Shown here: positions 1 through 10,029 of the stretch, piece after piece
Numbering within the stretch: position 1 is the stretch's first letter
How the letters are laid out: every line of letters starts with the position of its first letter
Assembly (NCBI GenBank): GCA_049999765.1
Contig: JBNGIQ010009497.1
Coordinates: 1 to 30,612, forward strand
Source: Phaeoceros laevis
Lineage: Eukaryota; Anthocerotophyta; Anthocerotopsida; Notothyladales
DNA: 30,612 nt
Reading direction: 5' to 3'
Program-made: the position numbers and the translations under genes
Notes under the pieces: model-generated
Databases searched by the model: none
Told to the model about the DNA's origin: nothing
The model's input: the letters and a program-made list of their open reading frames with translations, nothing else

Positions 1-617
1 CATAATGCGCTACCCGGTGCCCTGTAACTAATTAGAGCTAGGATTACGCGGATAATCCCGAGGCGAGCGCGAGCTTAATAACGAGCCGGTTTCCTTTAAG
101 GTTTGGTGTGAGGTTGGGTTGCAAAGATTTGGTTCATATATGCGCCACGTGTGCAGGTGGCCGGAGGCCCTAAATGTAGGCGAGGCGCGGCGTGGAGCAT
201 GTGCAGAGCTTGGTCCTATTTTTGGGGGTCGGTAGCGAATTTTCTCGATTTTTCAATTGCCTCGCGGTGTCATGAGGAGAGGTATCCCACGGTGGTCTAT
301 AATGATAGAGATTCCACACAGAGTACGGCGTCCAACTAAGCCAAGGTTCCCATACAAGCATCGTGTAATCGGCTCCCACTAGCATCCTATATTTGGCTGC
401 CAATATTATAAACCTTCCATCGCTGAAGCGTGGCGGTTCAATTGACTGTGAAACCCGCCTATTCGTACACGCTACAGAGAAAATAGGCATCAGAAAGGCA
501 GACCGGGCCGCCCGCGATATTTCTTTTGTCTCCCTGGCACCCCGCCCTGTTTTTTAATCGCCTTCCCGATCACTGCCAGTGTGATTTCACGAGGACTGTC
601 AGGCTATGGCATAATGT

Positions 618-699
618 GGGCAAGTACGGCACAAGTCCCCTCGCTTTGTTGTGTCGTGGGGCAAGTACGGCACAAGTCCCCTCGCTTTACAGAAAAGAG
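618..699. repeat. Short tandem duplication, 41-bp period
   Basis: A 30-bp segment containing GGCAAGTACGGCACAAGTCC occurs perfectly at 618-647 and again at 659-688, separated by 11 bp, so the period is 41 bp. There is no coding frame across it that I trust. It looks like a simple recent local duplication. Confidence 0.85.
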
Positions 700-2698
700 G
701 ATCTCACACATGCGAATGGTGATGCCGATTTCCAAATTTAAGCTGCGATTTGCTTTCAGTGTGCCTCTCACCTTGTCTGGCATTGCATTGACCCCATCTC
801 TCTGTAGACCAGACGGGGCTTGGAATTGAGTTGAACCAGCAAGTAGGGAGACGGGGATACCGATGGCTTGGTTAATCGAGATTAACACTACTCACGGGCC
901 GAGTGGGCACCATCCTGTTGGTGACTGTGCACAACCAGCATGGCAAGGATGATTGGGAGCTACATGGCACAACACACAAGGCACCAGCTGCAGAAAGAAG
1001 CCAGAAAGGGGCCTACCACAAGCATAAGCTCGTGATCCATGCATCGTCGAAAGAAAAGCCAAAGAAAAGGCAGAAGGAATTTGACGTCCATCCATTTGCA
1101 CACAGAATGTGTCATTCCCCAGCAATCAGACCCATGCACACACTAGCACATTGAAGAATCTGTGCTAGTCTCCTACACAGATCGCATGGATTCACTTCCC
1201 CTTCATCCTTCATCTGGTCCAATGGAAGCCCAAAAGAATTAGCAGGTGGAAGTGACGAGGCCTGCACGTTGGAATACGTCACCACGTGAGATAAGCTCAC
1301 CAGTACAGTCCACATTCCTTGGCAACACTCCCGAATAAAGCAGGCACAACGTTGGCTGTGAATGGGTCCTGCGAATATTTTCATATAGCAGTGTGCGAAA
1401 CCGAGGATTGCTTGTTGCCATTCATCTTCTTGTGTGCTATCTTTAGGTTGACTTGCCAAGGTACCAAGGTAATCAGGCTATCTATGTAATACTACGGATG
1501 GCATCCACATGGTTTAGACCAACTCGACATCCAGAGGCACAAACTCTGGCACAGTTGCGTGCCTGGGAAGGTAACCTGCAACAACTCTGCCACACAAGCA
1601 CATGGGACCAATGATGTGTGCCATAATATAACCTGCCCCCCAGCCCATGTCAAGGGGAGAGTGTCCACACGAACCGAACCCGGGAGCCAGATCGGTCTAG
1701 ACACAGAATACCTTGAGCTTGCCCTATGTAATCTTGGAAGTGCCCGCAAATCGGGATGCAACTTCAATTACGCGCACCATCACCGCGTCTCGTTGAAACG
1801 AGGCAGTGGCAGAACTGGTAGCAACCGACCACAACGTCAGTGCTGTTCAGACAAATGGAGAGAAAGCAAGACAGCACAGCGCACACCTTGCTTTGGCGTT
1901 TTCCTGTCCAAAATTAGACCTTGGTCCCGCATCATCCGGTCTCTCTCTGACTTGCATCCGCTTGGCACACTGCGCCTTCTGGTGCCCATCTGAATCTAGT
2001 ACTATTTTATGCTTTCCTGGATGCCCACACTTTCCATGGGAATGATGTGGCTACACTTGTTGTTGATAGCCTCCTGGCCAATACACATCAGCCACGTCTG
2101 CATGTAGAAAAGCTTGGCGCGTCAAACTGCAGAGCTCTTGTGCCGCAGTGCAACATAACACCTGATGATGAATCTTCTCATCAATCACTATTGTGACCAG
2201 TTGTTTAGGCTCTGGTGGCCCTGCTTTGATCCATGTCTATCCAGGTGTCCGATCCACATTCTCCTACTCCCAACCAAGCGTCCCGAATGTTGGCTTCCCT
2301 TCCCTGTCCCTTCCTCAAGACCCACAACAGTGTTTTTGAGTTGTTTAGCCGATTAAAACCGTAGCTTCAAGCAAGGTCGGGGATGTCGCACCTGGTAGAT
2401 CGTGGAGAGTGAGCTCATTTGCCACTGCCGACCGACTGGGCTGCAACTTCACAGCTTCACCAGGTTCGTCAGGCAGCTTCTCGTCTACAGGCTACAGTAT
2501 TGTCATGCACCCGGTCTCACAATGTCTCACGTTCTAGAAGAAGCTTCACCAACAGCAGTCCAACCCTTAACGTGACTGGAAAACGATTCCCGCTACGTTT
2601 CACACTGCCATGTCCGCATTTGTGTCGACACCCGGCTCCACCACTGCGTGTCCAAATAGGCAAAGGAGGTTCTTCTCCTGGCAAGGAAAAGGTTCAGT

Positions 2699-2956
2699 CT
2701 ATGGTCGGTCCTCCTCATCTTCCGCGGCACTGTGCGGTACCACATCCTCACACAGCAGCGTGTACAGCAAGCATGGAATGCACAAGAAAGTGCCTTTCTT
2801 CGTCACCGGCAACGCGTGACCGTAGCCGGTATGTGATCCCGGAAGGGGGGACGTGGCCAGGCTGCTCTCCTGCCACACAACAACGGCAGCAACAAGGAGC
2901 ATGTTTCCTAAGAAGGCAGTGAGGATGAGAAAAAAATAACCATTTGAAGGTAGCAC
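2699..2956 (-). pseudogene. Possible decayed membrane-protein fragment
   Basis: This minus-strand frame of 85 residues opens with a hydrophobic stretch (FFLILTAF followed by NMLLVAAVVVW), then about 28 residues later reads VTKKGTFLCIPCLLYTLL, a second hydrophobic stretch. A membrane segment, a short loop and then a KKGTF/KKGVF motif starting the last membrane segment is reminiscent of plant DUF1218 four-span proteins. The usual cysteines and tyrosine pair of that family are missing, the frame soon ends in an acidic tail, and no N-terminal exon is visible upstream. It may be a relic or pure chance; I would not call it a functional gene. Confidence 0.18.
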
Positions 2957-4318
2957 GGATTGCTATATCCAGAAAACACAGGTCTTCCTCTACCTGGAGT
3001 CCCTGGGAATAGCCAGAAACCATGAAGACTGCTCACACCACGTTTCTTAAATTGTAGCACATGCTCTGTATCGTAGTCCCGATTTGCACCGACACATACA
3101 AGCTTCCATGATCTCAACAGTCTCAACGTTGCTAGATTCCACGCATAGAGAGCCAGTTTTAGTATCAAGCGTAAACAAAGCAGGTCTGGTATGAGCACAT
3201 AAACGCAGAATGCTGAAGGAGAGGACGTGAAGTGCTTCCATCGTGTTCTGGAGGTGCACTCATTAATGACCTTCATGAACCGTAAACAGGGAACATATGG
3301 CTGAACTCTATCGCACAAAATCTCTGGCATGCTAGACTAGACTCCACTTTCCAGCTATAACAACATGTATGCATTTGCCTTTTCCTAGGTCGTGAAAAAA
3401 AGGTAGTGCCTCACCACGTCCTCCAGGACCACCAGTGGTTGCTCGGGCTACCGAATGGAGGAAATCCTCAAATAGCGTTTCTATTCCCTCTTCCCTCAGC
3501 ATCATAAGGGGAGCATAGCACATGTTGAACTTGACATATAACAAGCATATGGCCCCAGGAATTAACTAAAAAAGTTGAAACATGGTAACTTGCCCTTCTA
3601 CATCTGCAAGGGATTGCCCGGATTGGAGCGCTTGCTTGCCTTTTCCAGAGGAAGATTTCTGGTTCAAGCCTCAGATTAGCCCTGCTGAGGCACAGCTCTC
3701 TGGACGCTTGGCTTCATCCACCTGTAGATCAAGAAAGAGTACAGAAGCAAGTAGTTCTCGTTGTCACCACCACCTTGTCCATCCGATTCCAGCGGCTCCT
3801 GCGCTACAGTCAACACAAACCTCCAAATCCATGTGCTGTGGCACCTTCCATTTGCATTCCACTGACTACAGCCACAGAAGAGCCTCCCAGTTGATGTGCT
3901 TCCACGCCAATCCTCAACCAGAGCTTCCTCAACCAGACATTCTCATCACACCGGGATATGCTTGTGCGCAGCAATGCTCCAAAAACTGACCACCGCAAAC
4001 CATCTGAGCGAAACAGGTTACCCCGAGAACTGTGGACCTGTAACATTGAGAAAGAAGCAGAAAGACTCCATTCTATTGGCAATTTCGTTCCCGCTAGATC
4101 AAGTGGAAGAGAGGGAGCCGAGGATCAACAAGAGGCTGCTGCTGAATTTTTCTGACAGCCTTGTTCGCAATTCCTATCTCCATACTAGCTTCTCCGCAAG
4201 CTGCCTGTGAGCCGATCGTGTATCAAATACCTCTATCGTCGAAAGAGCATGACCTAAGAATGCTACCTTGTTCGGCTTCGGCTTGCGCCTGCCCCTATTC
4301 ACTGCATTTCGTCCCAAA

Positions 4319-5383
4319 ATGCTGGCCGGGCAATTCAACGACGATGATCTAGAGACGGTGGTGCCCGGAGATGAAGAAGTTCCCTCTGCTACACCTTCTC
4401 AGCCTGCTGAGGCGGTCGTGAAATTGCTCTTCTGCGGGACCGAGTTCCCAGGTGCCGTACAGTTCACCCGGGAGTCTCTGAAGCCCTTCCCACATGTCCA
4501 GCTCGATGTGTGGCCCCGGGAGCAGGTGCCGGAGACGATTTCTGGCTACGACATGTGCGTGGTGAGGATGTCCCAGCTGAGCGCCTCCGTCCTCGCCAAT
4601 GCTGAGCGCCTCAAGCTCATTCTCCAATTCGGCGTGGGACTGGAAGGTGTGGACATCCCAGCTGCCACCAGGGCAGGCATCAAGGTTGCCAGAATCCCCA
4701 GCGACGGCACTGGGAACGCACTGTCCTGCGCGGAGCACGCCCTCTACCTTGTCCTGGGCCTTCTCCGGGACCAGAAGGGCATGGCGCAGTCTGTGGCGGA
4801 GAGGAGGCTGGGGGAGCCGCAAGGGGAGACTCTGTACGGCAAGACGGTGCTCATCATCGGGTATGGCGGCATCGGCAGGGAGCTGGCGCTCCGGCTCAGT
4901 GTATTCGGAGTGCGCATTCTGTTGATCCGCCGGGTACGAGTGGGAGAAATCGGCATTCCTAGCTACATCCATGAGCAAGGCGGGCAGGAGGAGCTGTTGG
5001 AGTTTGCCAGGCGGGCGGATGTGGTGTTCATGTGCTGCACCCTGACTCCGGAGACGGCAGGGATGGTGGATGCCAAGCTGCTGGCTGCGCTCAAGAAGGG
5101 GGCCAGGCTTGTGAACGTTGCACGCGGGGGACTGCTGGACTACAAGGCTGTGAAAGATGCTTTGGATTCAGGGCACCTTGGCGGGCTAGGAATGGATGTG
5201 GCATGGTACGAGCCATTTGATCCTGATGACCCGCTGTTGCAGCACTCCAAGGTCTTGATCACACCTCACATTGCCGGGGTGACAGACATGTCCTACCGTT
5301 GTATGGCAAACATCGTTGCAGACTGTGCACAGCAGCTGCACAAGGGGCTCACAGGCATACAAGGCGTGCAGTTTGTGAACTGA
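4319..5383 (+). CDS. D-isomer-specific 2-hydroxyacid dehydrogenase
   Basis: NAD(P)-dependent oxidoreductase of the D-2-hydroxyacid dehydrogenase (phosphoglycerate dehydrogenase-like) superfamily, 354 residues from the ATG at 4319. It resembles the uncharacterised plant protein encoded by Arabidopsis At1g72190 over its whole length, from LLFCGTEFPG through FGVGLEGVDI to the C-terminal GVQFVN. Visible elements are the Rossmann dinucleotide motif GYGGIG (residues 181-186), the catalytic Arg in NVARGG (R269), the catalytic Glu in YEPFDPDDPL (E298) and the catalytic His in TPHIAG (H317). The physiological substrate is unknown; serine-pathway PHGDH enzymes are longer and carry ACT domains absent here. 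The reading frame stays open upstream to 4253 but has no earlier ATG. An out-of-frame ATG at 4260 opens a 30-codon uORF that overlaps this start, so translational control or an unseen 5' exon is possible. The coding region has no intron. Confidence 0.93.
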   Translation: MLAGQFNDDDLETVVPGDEEVPSATPSQPAEAVVKLLFCGTEFPGAVQFTRESLKPFPHVQLDVWPREQVPETISGYDMCVVRMSQLSASVLANAERLKLILQFGVGLEGVDIPAATRAGIKVARIPSDGTGNALSCAEHALYLVLGLLRDQKGMAQSVAERRLGEPQGETLYGKTVLIIGYGGIGRELALRLSVFGVRILLIRRVRVGEIGIPSYIHEQGGQEELLEFARRADVVFMCCTLTPETAGMVDAKLLAALKKGARLVNVARGGLLDYKAVKDALDSGHLGGLGMDVAWYEPFDPDDPLLQHSKVLITPHIAGVTDMSYRCMANIVADCAQQLHKGLTGIQGVQFVN

Positions 5384-5682
5384 CGCTCGAGGTATGCCTT
5401 GCCCTGCTCAGACTGAATACCCTCTTATGCTACTAAGCATCAAGCTGGAGAGCTTTGCAGAAGCCCGTGATAATGCAAGAAGTGTCTCACTTTGGCAGCC
5501 TCTCCCACAGTCTCACATCTGGTCAGTCACTTCTCTGATGAGAGTATTCCTGTCACATCTCTATTCATGTTTACGTTGCTTAGCTCTTGAGCACCTGAAC
5601 TGCCTTCGATTAGCTCCCAGAGTTATAATGCAGGTATCTGAGCATGTCAATTGCAAGTTGGCATACCATTCTAGCTTCTCGC

Positions 5683-5688
5683 AATAAA
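5683..5688 (+). terminator. Polyadenylation signal AATAAA
   Basis: A canonical AATAAA lies 300 bp after the dehydrogenase stop codon and is followed by TCATTGTAATC, a plausible near-upstream and cleavage context. It is the only exact AATAAA I noticed just downstream of that gene. Confidence 0.6.
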
Positions 5689-5825
5689 TCATTGTAATCA
5701 AAGGTGGCACTGAACTATTTAGTGGCTCATGGGAATATTGATTAGTGGGGGGTACCTGGGAATGAAATGGAGAAGAGAGGAGGTACAGGGAAACCATAAA
5801 TTTGGAGATAGATGCAGACATCATT

Positions 5826-5849
5826 CCACCATAACGATATGGTGGAAAA
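5826..5849. repeat. Perfect 9-bp inverted repeat (hairpin)
   Basis: TTCCACCAT, a 6-base loop AACGAT, then ATGGTGGAA form a perfect stem. It sits between two convergently unrelated transcription units (after one poly(A) signal and about 570 bp before the next TATA box). No function can be assigned. Confidence 0.7.
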
Positions 5850-6414
5850 AGGTTTGAATTCACTCTCTTATTAGCCTCTTCCAAATGAATTTCAGCTTTG
5901 GCACCACCTGTTCTCACAACTTGAGACTAGAAACCAAGGCTGATCAGTCAGACCTGATTAGACAGGTCTACAAAGACTGATGATCATGAGGATCGGAGTG
6001 GGACAAGACGTCTGCCATGATCACAACAACCGTGCGAACTCGCCAGTGCACAACGCACCATACCTGAATTCACAGCTTCTTCATGCCCACCAGCAGCTTC
6101 ACCTTAATTCAGGCGGAGAAGCGAGACATTGCGAGCACAAGTTAACCTGGGCAGACGCGTGGTATGAGCAATTATGGCCGGACCACTCCCTGGTCTGTGA
6201 TGTTGAAAGCTGGTAGTGGATTCAGGGCACCAGTTGGAACTCCACAAAGTACAGGACGCGTGCTCGCTTCAAGCCAATGCCACGCACAGCGCACTCTGTT
6301 TTACGGGTGCTCATCATGGATTCTCCTCTCAGCAGTGCGGCACCTGCTTCTGGGTGTAATGATTATGGAATTTCTGCTGCTCCAGCGGCTCCTAGCTTCA
6401 GCCCCCCACTGGTG

Positions 6415-6422
6415 TATATAAA
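6415..6422 (+). promoter_or_regulatory. TATA box of the proline-rich protein gene
   Basis: TATATAAA lies 80 bp upstream of the ATG at 6495. With the usual 25-35 bp spacing, transcription would begin near 6445-6455, giving a 5' UTR of about 40-50 bases. A strong TATA box fits an inducible or tissue-specific cell-wall protein gene. Confidence 0.7.
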
Positions 6423-6494
6423 CCAGCAGGACGCAGTTCCAATTGCAAGCCGGACCGGAGCTCGGCAGTTGATCTTTTGCTAAGTTCTCCCAGC

Positions 6495-7752
6495 ATGGAC
6501 CCATACCTTCTCAATGTCAGAGCTGAGGCATTGTCCCTTGCTGCCCGCCGATGCCTTGTCATTTGGTTGCTATGCCTCTCTGTTCTCGTCTTCCCTGTGA
6601 AGCCGCAGCAAGTTCCCAACCCACTACCCGTGCCTCAGCAACCCATACCCGGAGAGCCGGTACCTGTGCAACCCGCACCCGGTCAACCGGCACCGCTACC
6701 TGTACCCGGTCAGCCGGCACCCCTTCCGACTCAACCTGCACCTCTGCCCACAGAACCAGCACCTCTTCCGACTCAACCTGCACCCGGTCAACCGGCACCT
6801 CTGCCCACTGAACCAGCACCCCTTCCGACTCAACCCGCACCCGGTCAACCGGCACCTCTGCCCACTGAACCAGCACCCCTTCCGACTCAACCCGCACCCG
6901 GTCAACCAGCACCTCTGCCAACGGAACCAGTTCCCGGCCAACCGGCACCCCTGCCTCCTCAGCCGGTACCTGGTCAACCAGCACCCCTGCCTACTCAACC
7001 AGCGCCTCTTCCGACTCAACCTGCACCGCTACCAGTACTACCTCTGCCGACGGAACCAGTTCCCGGCCAACCGGCACCCCTGCCTCCTCAGCCAGTACCC
7101 GGTCAACCAGCACCCCTGCCTACTCAACCAGCGCCTCTTCCGACGCAACCTGCACCGCGACCAGTACCACCTCTGCCGACTCTACCAGTACCGGGTCAAC
7201 CTCTGCCCGGGCAACCGGCACCTCTACCAGGTCCCGGTCTTCCAGCACCCGGTCAACCGGCGCCCCCCAGACCTGTTCCTGGTAGACCTGGTGGACCAGG
7301 TGGACCGGGTGGACCGGGTGGACCAAGTGGACCCCGTGGACCGCCCCAACCGGGGCCGAGGAAGTTGTTGCTTCAGCGACCGGATGAATCCACGACAGAA
7401 CCGACGGCTATGCCGCTCCACAGCGTCATTGGTGGTGGCTGGCAGGAGCTGATCCAAGACCTCGTTTCGGCCACTTTTGCTGCCTCGCATTCCCAGGTTA
7501 ATTTCCTTGTGCTTTCGGGCCAGAACGCGTTTTGTTATTGTTTTTGTGGTTGCAATTGCAAATACTTACCTCTGATCTCGAAGCACAACGGTGAGGCCCA
7601 AGCTGACGGTGTGGAATTGCGCGCAGGATGAAGCAGGTGCCGTCTCCGAGACAGCTCAGGTGGAAAGTTTCGCCGCGGATGCTCAACTGGTGCATACTTC
7701 ATCCGGTGATAACTACCGGTTCTCGGTCTCTTGGTCCCGCACTGGTGCTTAG
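6495..7752 (+). CDS. Secreted proline-rich, collagen-like repeat protein (two exons)
   Basis: Proposed model: join(6495..7496, 7627..7752), 375 residues. Exon 1 ends TCCCAG/GTTAAT and exon 2 starts after GCGCAG; both junctions are in phase 0. The uninterrupted frame runs on to 7631, but that tail (NFLVLSGQNAFCYCFCGCNC) is intron translation. A hydrophobic segment LVIWLLCLSVLVF (residues 21-33) suggests a signal peptide. Residues 40-260 are almost only P, A, Q, L, T, V, G and E, built on PGQPAPLP and APLPTQP. Three 19-residue units lie in tandem at residues 82-138, then two 43-residue units at 141-226. A collagen-like GGP run follows at about 264-285. The unique C-terminus (about 75 residues) reads HSVIGGGWQELIQDLVSATF and ends SGDNYRFSVSWSRTGA. 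It is probably an extracellular or cell-wall structural protein. Known PRP, extensin and arabinogalactan families were considered, but Ser-Pro4 motifs are absent, so I assign no named family. Confidence 0.75.
6738..6908 (+). repeat. Three tandem 57-bp units in the proline-rich gene
   Basis: The coding sequence for APLPTEPAPLPTQPAPGQP is repeated three times head to tail with only a few silent changes, such as CCC/CCT and ACA/ACT alternatives. Such near-identity at the DNA level indicates recent slippage or unequal crossing-over, and copy number probably varies between individuals. Confidence 0.9.
6915..7172 (+). repeat. Two tandem 129-bp units in the proline-rich gene
   Basis: The segment starting LPTEPVPGQPAPLPPQPVPG spans 43 residues and is repeated immediately (6915-7043 and 7044-7172). 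The copies differ by a few bases near their ends (APLPVLP versus APRPVPP). It is a second, longer expansion distinct from the 57-bp array. Confidence 0.85.
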
Positions 7753-8862
7753 GTACAGAAGTGTAAGTGTTTGAGAGTGGTCACGACTTACGTTGTTAGA
7801 TTTTTTTCAGGTTGTTCTTTAGTAGGCAATGCTTGTTACTAGATAGATTCAGTTTGTTCAAACACTGGCCATTGGGTGCAGGTGTTGAGACGACACAAGG
7901 CGCTATAACTAGCTCAAGCAATGCACAAGAGAAAGGAGGAAGCTCTACTATGCAAGAGGAGAATTTACAGCATGCCCAAACAGTACCACTCTCTAAATTG
8001 ATAAAACATGTATAAATTGCTGTAGATGCAAAATCTATAAGTAGTTCTAAGAAAGTATCCATTTTTAGAAAGTGGATATGTGCCACATTTGTATGCATGT
8101 ATATGTATTGCAAATACACTATCTCGCTCTAAAATAATTTGGAGCTTTCCTTATATACTTCCATGGACCAAATATTTATCTTGCTCTTCACTCAATGTGC
8201 CATAATCATGATGAAATCTTAGAATAGATGCATATACATCTTAAAAAATTACGATCTTACTGTCAAAACACTCGCCGTCATCTGGGGTCATGTCGGGCGC
8301 TGGTTTCACCAAACAAATACTCTTCTTCCAAACAAATACTCGTCTTCTCTCTCTGAGAACACGTGTTATACGAGTCCATATAATGCATATAGCTAATGTC
8401 TTCATTTTATTAGAGTTTACTTATAAGTCCTAATGAGATCATTTTGAGTATATTTGTATGTTTATCCAAATGACATGTCGTCTCAGCAATGTTGCCTCTT
8501 GCCATGTCAACATTGATAGGGTAACATTGTCCGTACTAATACGAATATCTTGTACCTTAGTAGGCAAGGCACAACCCTTCCCAAATAGGGAGTCCGACAC
8601 AGTCCGACAATACTGAATAAACTAGCCGTTATTTAAGCATTATACAATGACATTGACATCATTCACTTAGAGTCCACACCATCTTAGATATTAGACGCTA
8701 TGTACTGTAGCTGGAAAAAAGTATGTATATTTTATTGCTTTATATATAAAAGCGCCAAGTTCGTCAAAAACAATGGTAAGGAAATATGAAATATGCCAAA
8801 CATACACATGTTCCTACTGTTGCTTGCAAGTAACAAAATTAGAAGATAATTAAATCTCAATT
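7753..8862. other. AT-rich intergenic region
   Basis: No gene is recognised in these 1.1 kb. The left end must contain the 3' UTR of the proline-rich gene. Composition shifts from the GC-rich gene to AT-rich DNA that continues to about 12800. A short imperfect duplication around CCAAACAAATACTC lies near 8310-8345. Confidence 0.5.
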
Positions 8863-8868
8863 TTTATT
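8863..8868 (-). terminator. Polyadenylation signal AATAAA (minus strand)
   Basis: TTTATT on the plus strand reads AATAAA on the minus strand, 50 bp downstream of the stop codon of the serine-rich protein gene. This supports that gene being a real minus-strand transcription unit. Confidence 0.55.
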
Positions 8869-8917
8869 CAATCAATTCACAAAATCTTCTACTCGCAAGA
8901 TAAAGTTTTTCAAAGAT

Positions 8918-9598
8918 CTATGTAGAATTTGTAGTGTCGTCCTCCTCCGCTGCTTCAGGTACATCCGCTCCCTCATCTTCATCTCCTTCATTAGCTCCAT
9001 CTCCGGACCCCTTGCTACAATCGCTTGAACTTGAAGCACTTGAAGACGCTGTACCCCCGCCTGCAGAAGATGAAGCAGAAGAAGTTGAAGTGCAAAGTAG
9101 TCGGCGTGCAGGTGCTGTATCATCCGCTGACTCATCTTCTCCGTCGACGTCTGCTGCATCTCCTTCGTTAGCTGCGTCAGATCCCGGAGTCTTTCCGCTA
9201 TTGCTTGAACCTGAAGAACTTGATGAAGTAGAGCCGTCTGATGCAGATGAAGTGGACGAACTTGATGAATCAGAAAGTAGTCGCCGTGCAGTTGTTGGAG
9301 CCGCAGCAGTTGTTTCCTCGTCTGAAGGGCTAGCAGATCCACCACCCGTAGATGAAGAGCTTGAAGAGCTTGAAAAAGATGAACCATCCGATGAAGATGA
9401 AGAGCTAGACGAAGATAGACGCCTTTCAGCAACTAAATCCGATAGAGATGAAACAACTTGATCTTCTTCTATTGCAATTGGTTGTTGAGTTTGAATGCGA
9501 GGAAGCTGTCTTCCATGAGTGACTTGTATGCTTGCAAGTACAAGGCATACAACCACCATCAATAAAAACCCACCAATTCGAACCCTATTAATCGCCAT
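8918..9598 (-). CDS. Small secreted serine-rich protein with repeated dibasic RRLL/RRLS sites
   Basis: 226 residues from the ATG at 9598. The N-terminus (MAINRVRIGGFLLMVVVCLV) is a classic signal peptide with likely cleavage after THG at residue 28. The mature part is three blocks, each opening with Arg-Arg-Leu (RR at 59-60, 105-106 and 165-166), followed by a serine run and an acidic Asp/Glu/Ala-rich stretch. Blocks two and three start ARRLLSD and ARRLLCT, 60 residues apart. Only two cysteines (C169, C194) lie in the mature part, both in the last block. I know no family with this layout. It could be an intrinsically disordered wall or mucilage protein, or a precursor cut at the dibasic sites; both are inference. 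The first frame Met would be upstream at 9691, but the Met at 9598 places the signal peptide correctly. An assembly gap begins 95 bp upstream, so the promoter is largely missing. Confidence 0.72.
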   Translation of the reverse strand: MAINRVRIGGFLLMVVVCLVLASIQVTHGRQLPRIQTQQPIAIEEDQVVSSLSDLVAERRLSSSSSSSSSDGSSFSSSSSSSSTGGGSASPSDEETTAAAPTTARRLLSDSSSSSTSSASDGSTSSSSSGSSNSGKTPGSDAANEGDAADVDGEDESADDTAPARRLLCTSTSSASSSAGGGTASSSASSSSDCSKGSGDGANEGDEDEGADVPEAAEEDDTTNST

Positions 9599-9693
9599 TA
9601 TGTTGCTACAGCAAGTAAAAAAAAATTTAGATAACAAAAGAGTGTCACATGTAAGGCGTTTCAAAGTACGAACATCCTTGCAATAGAGCATAT

Positions 9694-9793
9694 NNNNNNN
9701 NNNNNNNNNNNNNNNNNNNNNNNNNNNNNNNNNNNNNNNNNNNNNNNNNNNNNNNNNNNNNNNNNNNNNNNNNNNNNNNNNNNNNNNNNNNNN
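9694..9793. other. Assembly gap of 100 N
   Basis: Exactly 100 N, a conventional placeholder for a gap of unknown length. The left flank is the 5' region of the serine-rich gene and the right flank begins with a GAAGCGAAGAGAAGAAAGCG purine tract, so sequence on the two sides need not be close. Confidence 0.99.
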
Positions 9794-10029
9794 GAAGCGA
9801 AGAGAAGAAAGCGAAGATGAGAATAACTCCGAGCCAATAGCCTTTATATGTTGATTAGCAATGCTTTTAATATGGCAAAGTGTGTATCAATTAGCAAATA
9901 ACATTATTTAGTAAATTCCGGTCTCTACCAAATTAGTAAATACTGCGTTGGAAGTATGTGATATAGAAAGTACATGTAATATGGAAAGTACCAATAATAT
10001 CACTCTCCACAAAAGATGGTTGGCAAAGA

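Larger units (their letters stand above)
1..4318. other. Long region without a convincing gene
   Basis: I see no ORF in these 4.3 kb with recognisable family motifs on either strand. Open frames are short and mutually overlapping, rich in Cys, His, Pro and Ser, as expected of chance translation. Part of the right-hand end must be promoter and 5' UTR of the dehydrogenase gene at 4319. Two things inside stand out and are listed separately: a 41-bp tandem duplication near 618-699 and a possible decayed membrane-protein frame at 2699-2956. Non-coding transcripts or diverged transposon remains cannot be excluded by eye. Confidence 0.5.
5384..6414 (+). other. 3' UTR of the dehydrogenase gene and promoter of the next gene
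   Basis: No coding region is seen. The left part up to about 5710 is the probable 3' UTR, ending after the AATAAA at 5683. The remainder is upstream region of the proline-rich protein gene and contains a perfect 9-bp hairpin at 5826-5849. Open frames here are short and without motifs. Confidence 0.6.

Noticed and set aside
1559-2045. Two overlapping plus-strand ORFs of 144 and 79 residues
   Set aside because: Both are compositionally random, without domains or splice continuity; one cannot be preferred over the other.
3332-3544. Minus-strand ORF with YAPLMMLREEGIETLFEDFL, briefly resembling a PLP aminotransferase segment
   Set aside because: The likeness is confined to a few residues, and neighbouring frames show no lysine-containing core or other aminotransferase motif.
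4349-4978. Minus-strand 209-residue ORF
   Set aside because: It lies wholly inside the dehydrogenase gene on the opposite strand and shows no motifs of its own.
6559-7490. Several minus-strand ORFs rich in Val/Glu/Arg repeats
   Set aside because: They are mirror translations of the proline-rich repeats.
7497-7631. Cys/Phe-rich C-terminus of the proline-rich ORF
   Set aside because: It starts exactly at a CAG/GTTAAT donor and ends before a GCGCAG acceptor in matching phase, so it is read as intron.
8934-9461. Plus-strand 175-residue Ser/Glu-rich ORF opposite the serine-rich gene
   Set aside because: It is the antisense of serine and acidic codon repeats. The minus-strand frame has a signal peptide and a poly(A) signal; this one has neither.
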